22,236 nucleotides of DNA from Chromera velia (lineage: Eukaryota > Sar > Chromeraceae), in contig JAHBMJ010002148.1 in the NCBI GenBank assembly GCA_018398765.1, positions 1-22,236 on the forward strand, read 5' to 3'. Shown here one piece after another: positions 21,560 through 22,236 of this stretch (within the stretch, counting starts at the first letter, position 1; every line of letters begins with the position of its first letter). The translations under genes and the position numbers were made by a program. The notes below the pieces were generated by a model. That model made no database searches, was not told the origin of the DNA, and saw only the letters and a program-made list of their open reading frames with translations.

Positions 21560-22236
21560 ATGAGTCGAACATTGGCAGACAGGCTCGGGAGGCCGAGGCA
21601 TCTTGACTTCTCTGTGGTTGGGGGGAGCGAGCTGCAGAACGGGGGAGGGCCGGCACTGCAGAACGAGTATGTGGTGCGTCCCTACGTAGAGGGGGAAAGG
21701 CTGGGGCTGAATGAGCAGAAGATGGAGGTGCAGAATGGACTGGGGGTGGAGCCCTACTACAAGATGGTACTCACGCGGGTGAAGCCCAAGGCAGCAGCAA
21801 TGTTGAAGAGATCGAAGGAGGACCCGCAGAAGGAGGGGGTGTACATCGACGTAATTGAACGGAATAAGTACCTCCGCCTGTTCATGACGTCGGATAGAAG
21901 GAAAGAGGGGGGGATGAACGAGATGGGGAGGCCAGGAATGATCGAGCTCAAGGAGGGGTGTGATGCGATTGTCCAAGACCTTCTGCTGCCGTATGTTGAC
22001 ATCCCGATGGAAGGGGTCTTCAGCTCCCTGTCGAGGGAGGCACAGATGGCAGGGGTGGGGGGACTGAAGTATCCAGAATACAATAGGAAGGTGTCTCTAA
22101 AGGTGAGGCACATCGCACAGGACTACCTTACCGGTGTCCGAGCAACGGACCAGACGTTCGTGGCTGCTGGGGGGGATCACGCGTGTGCAGCCGAGGTGTG
22201 TGTACTCCTGACGGAGTTAGCGTGGGAGGTGGGTGT
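21560..22236 (+). CDS. Partial hypothetical protein, C-terminus off window
   Basis: Starting at ATG 21560 the frame stays open for 225 complete codons to the window edge. An in-frame TAG at 21548-21550 lies three codons upstream, so either this ATG is the start or the TAG is the AG of a splice acceptor (CTTGTAG, then GTTTGGGCG). The translation begins MSRTLADRLGRPRHLDF. It is rich in Gly, Glu, Lys, Val and Met, with a mixed charged segment (KPKAAAMLKRSKEDPQKEG) and a more ordered-looking part around YIDVIERNKYLRLFM and KYPEYNRKVSLKVRHIAQDYL. I see no signal peptide or membrane segment and recognise no domain. The composition is balanced and non-repetitive, unlike the tract-driven chance frames elsewhere. 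It could be a host gene exon or an ORF of an uncharacterised mobile element. Confidence 0.6.
   Translation, partial: MSRTLADRLGRPRHLDFSVVGGSELQNGGGPALQNEYVVRPYVEGERLGLNEQKMEVQNGLGVEPYYKMVLTRVKPKAAAMLKRSKEDPQKEGVYIDVIERNKYLRLFMTSDRRKEGGMNEMGRPGMIELKEGCDAIVQDLLLPYVDIPMEGVFSSLSREAQMAGVGGLKYPEYNRKVSLKVRHIAQDYLTGVRATDQTFVAAGGDHACAAEVCVLLTELAWEVG

Overview
This window looks like nuclear DNA of a eukaryotic alga or algal-derived protist with a complex plastid. Both recognisable genes are split by many GT-AG introns: 15 in one and 5 in the other. One encodes a plastid isoprenoid enzyme with a bipartite-looking leader (hydrophobic signal, then a Ser/Arg-rich stretch) and an ASAFAP-like 'DAF' junction. 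A chromerid alveolate such as Chromera or Vitrella fits best, but another lineage with a red-derived plastid cannot be excluded from sequence alone.

Layout. Positions 1-6000 are AT-rich and full of repeats. They hold a pair of about 400-bp direct repeats (337-741 and 2492-2854), microsatellites, and a DNA transposon at 3737-5975. The transposon has 279-bp, nearly identical terminal inverted repeats, a reiterated AAAAAGTCCGGTT-type subterminal motif, and a truncated, stop-interrupted transposase on the minus strand. Positions 5976-8952 hold simple repeats and no gene I can support. Positions 8953-15390 (minus) are a complete 16-exon DXS gene (728 aa), reconstructed here exon by exon with all phases matching. 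Positions 15391-16236 are an 846-bp divergent intergenic region. Positions 16237-18911 (plus) are a complete 6-exon PDX1/SNZ pyridoxal 5'-phosphate synthase gene (329 aa). Positions 18912-21559 are pyrimidine-rich and then AT-rich DNA without a supported gene. From 21560 a GC-rich open frame of at least 225 codons runs off the window; I do not recognise its product.

How the genes relate. DXS condenses pyruvate and glyceraldehyde 3-phosphate to deoxyxylulose 5-phosphate, the entry to the plastid MEP pathway. PDX1 builds the vitamin B6 cofactor from a pentose phosphate, glyceraldehyde 3-phosphate and glutamine-derived ammonia. They are head-to-head and both use glyceraldehyde 3-phosphate, so a shared bidirectional promoter is possible. 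DXS appears plastid-targeted; PDX1 has no leader and is probably cytosolic.

The most unusual signals are the 5' splice sites, which favour C or G rather than A at +3 and are often embedded in GTCA tandem repeats; the transposon with well-preserved ends around a broken transposase; and the unassigned GC-rich frame at the right edge.
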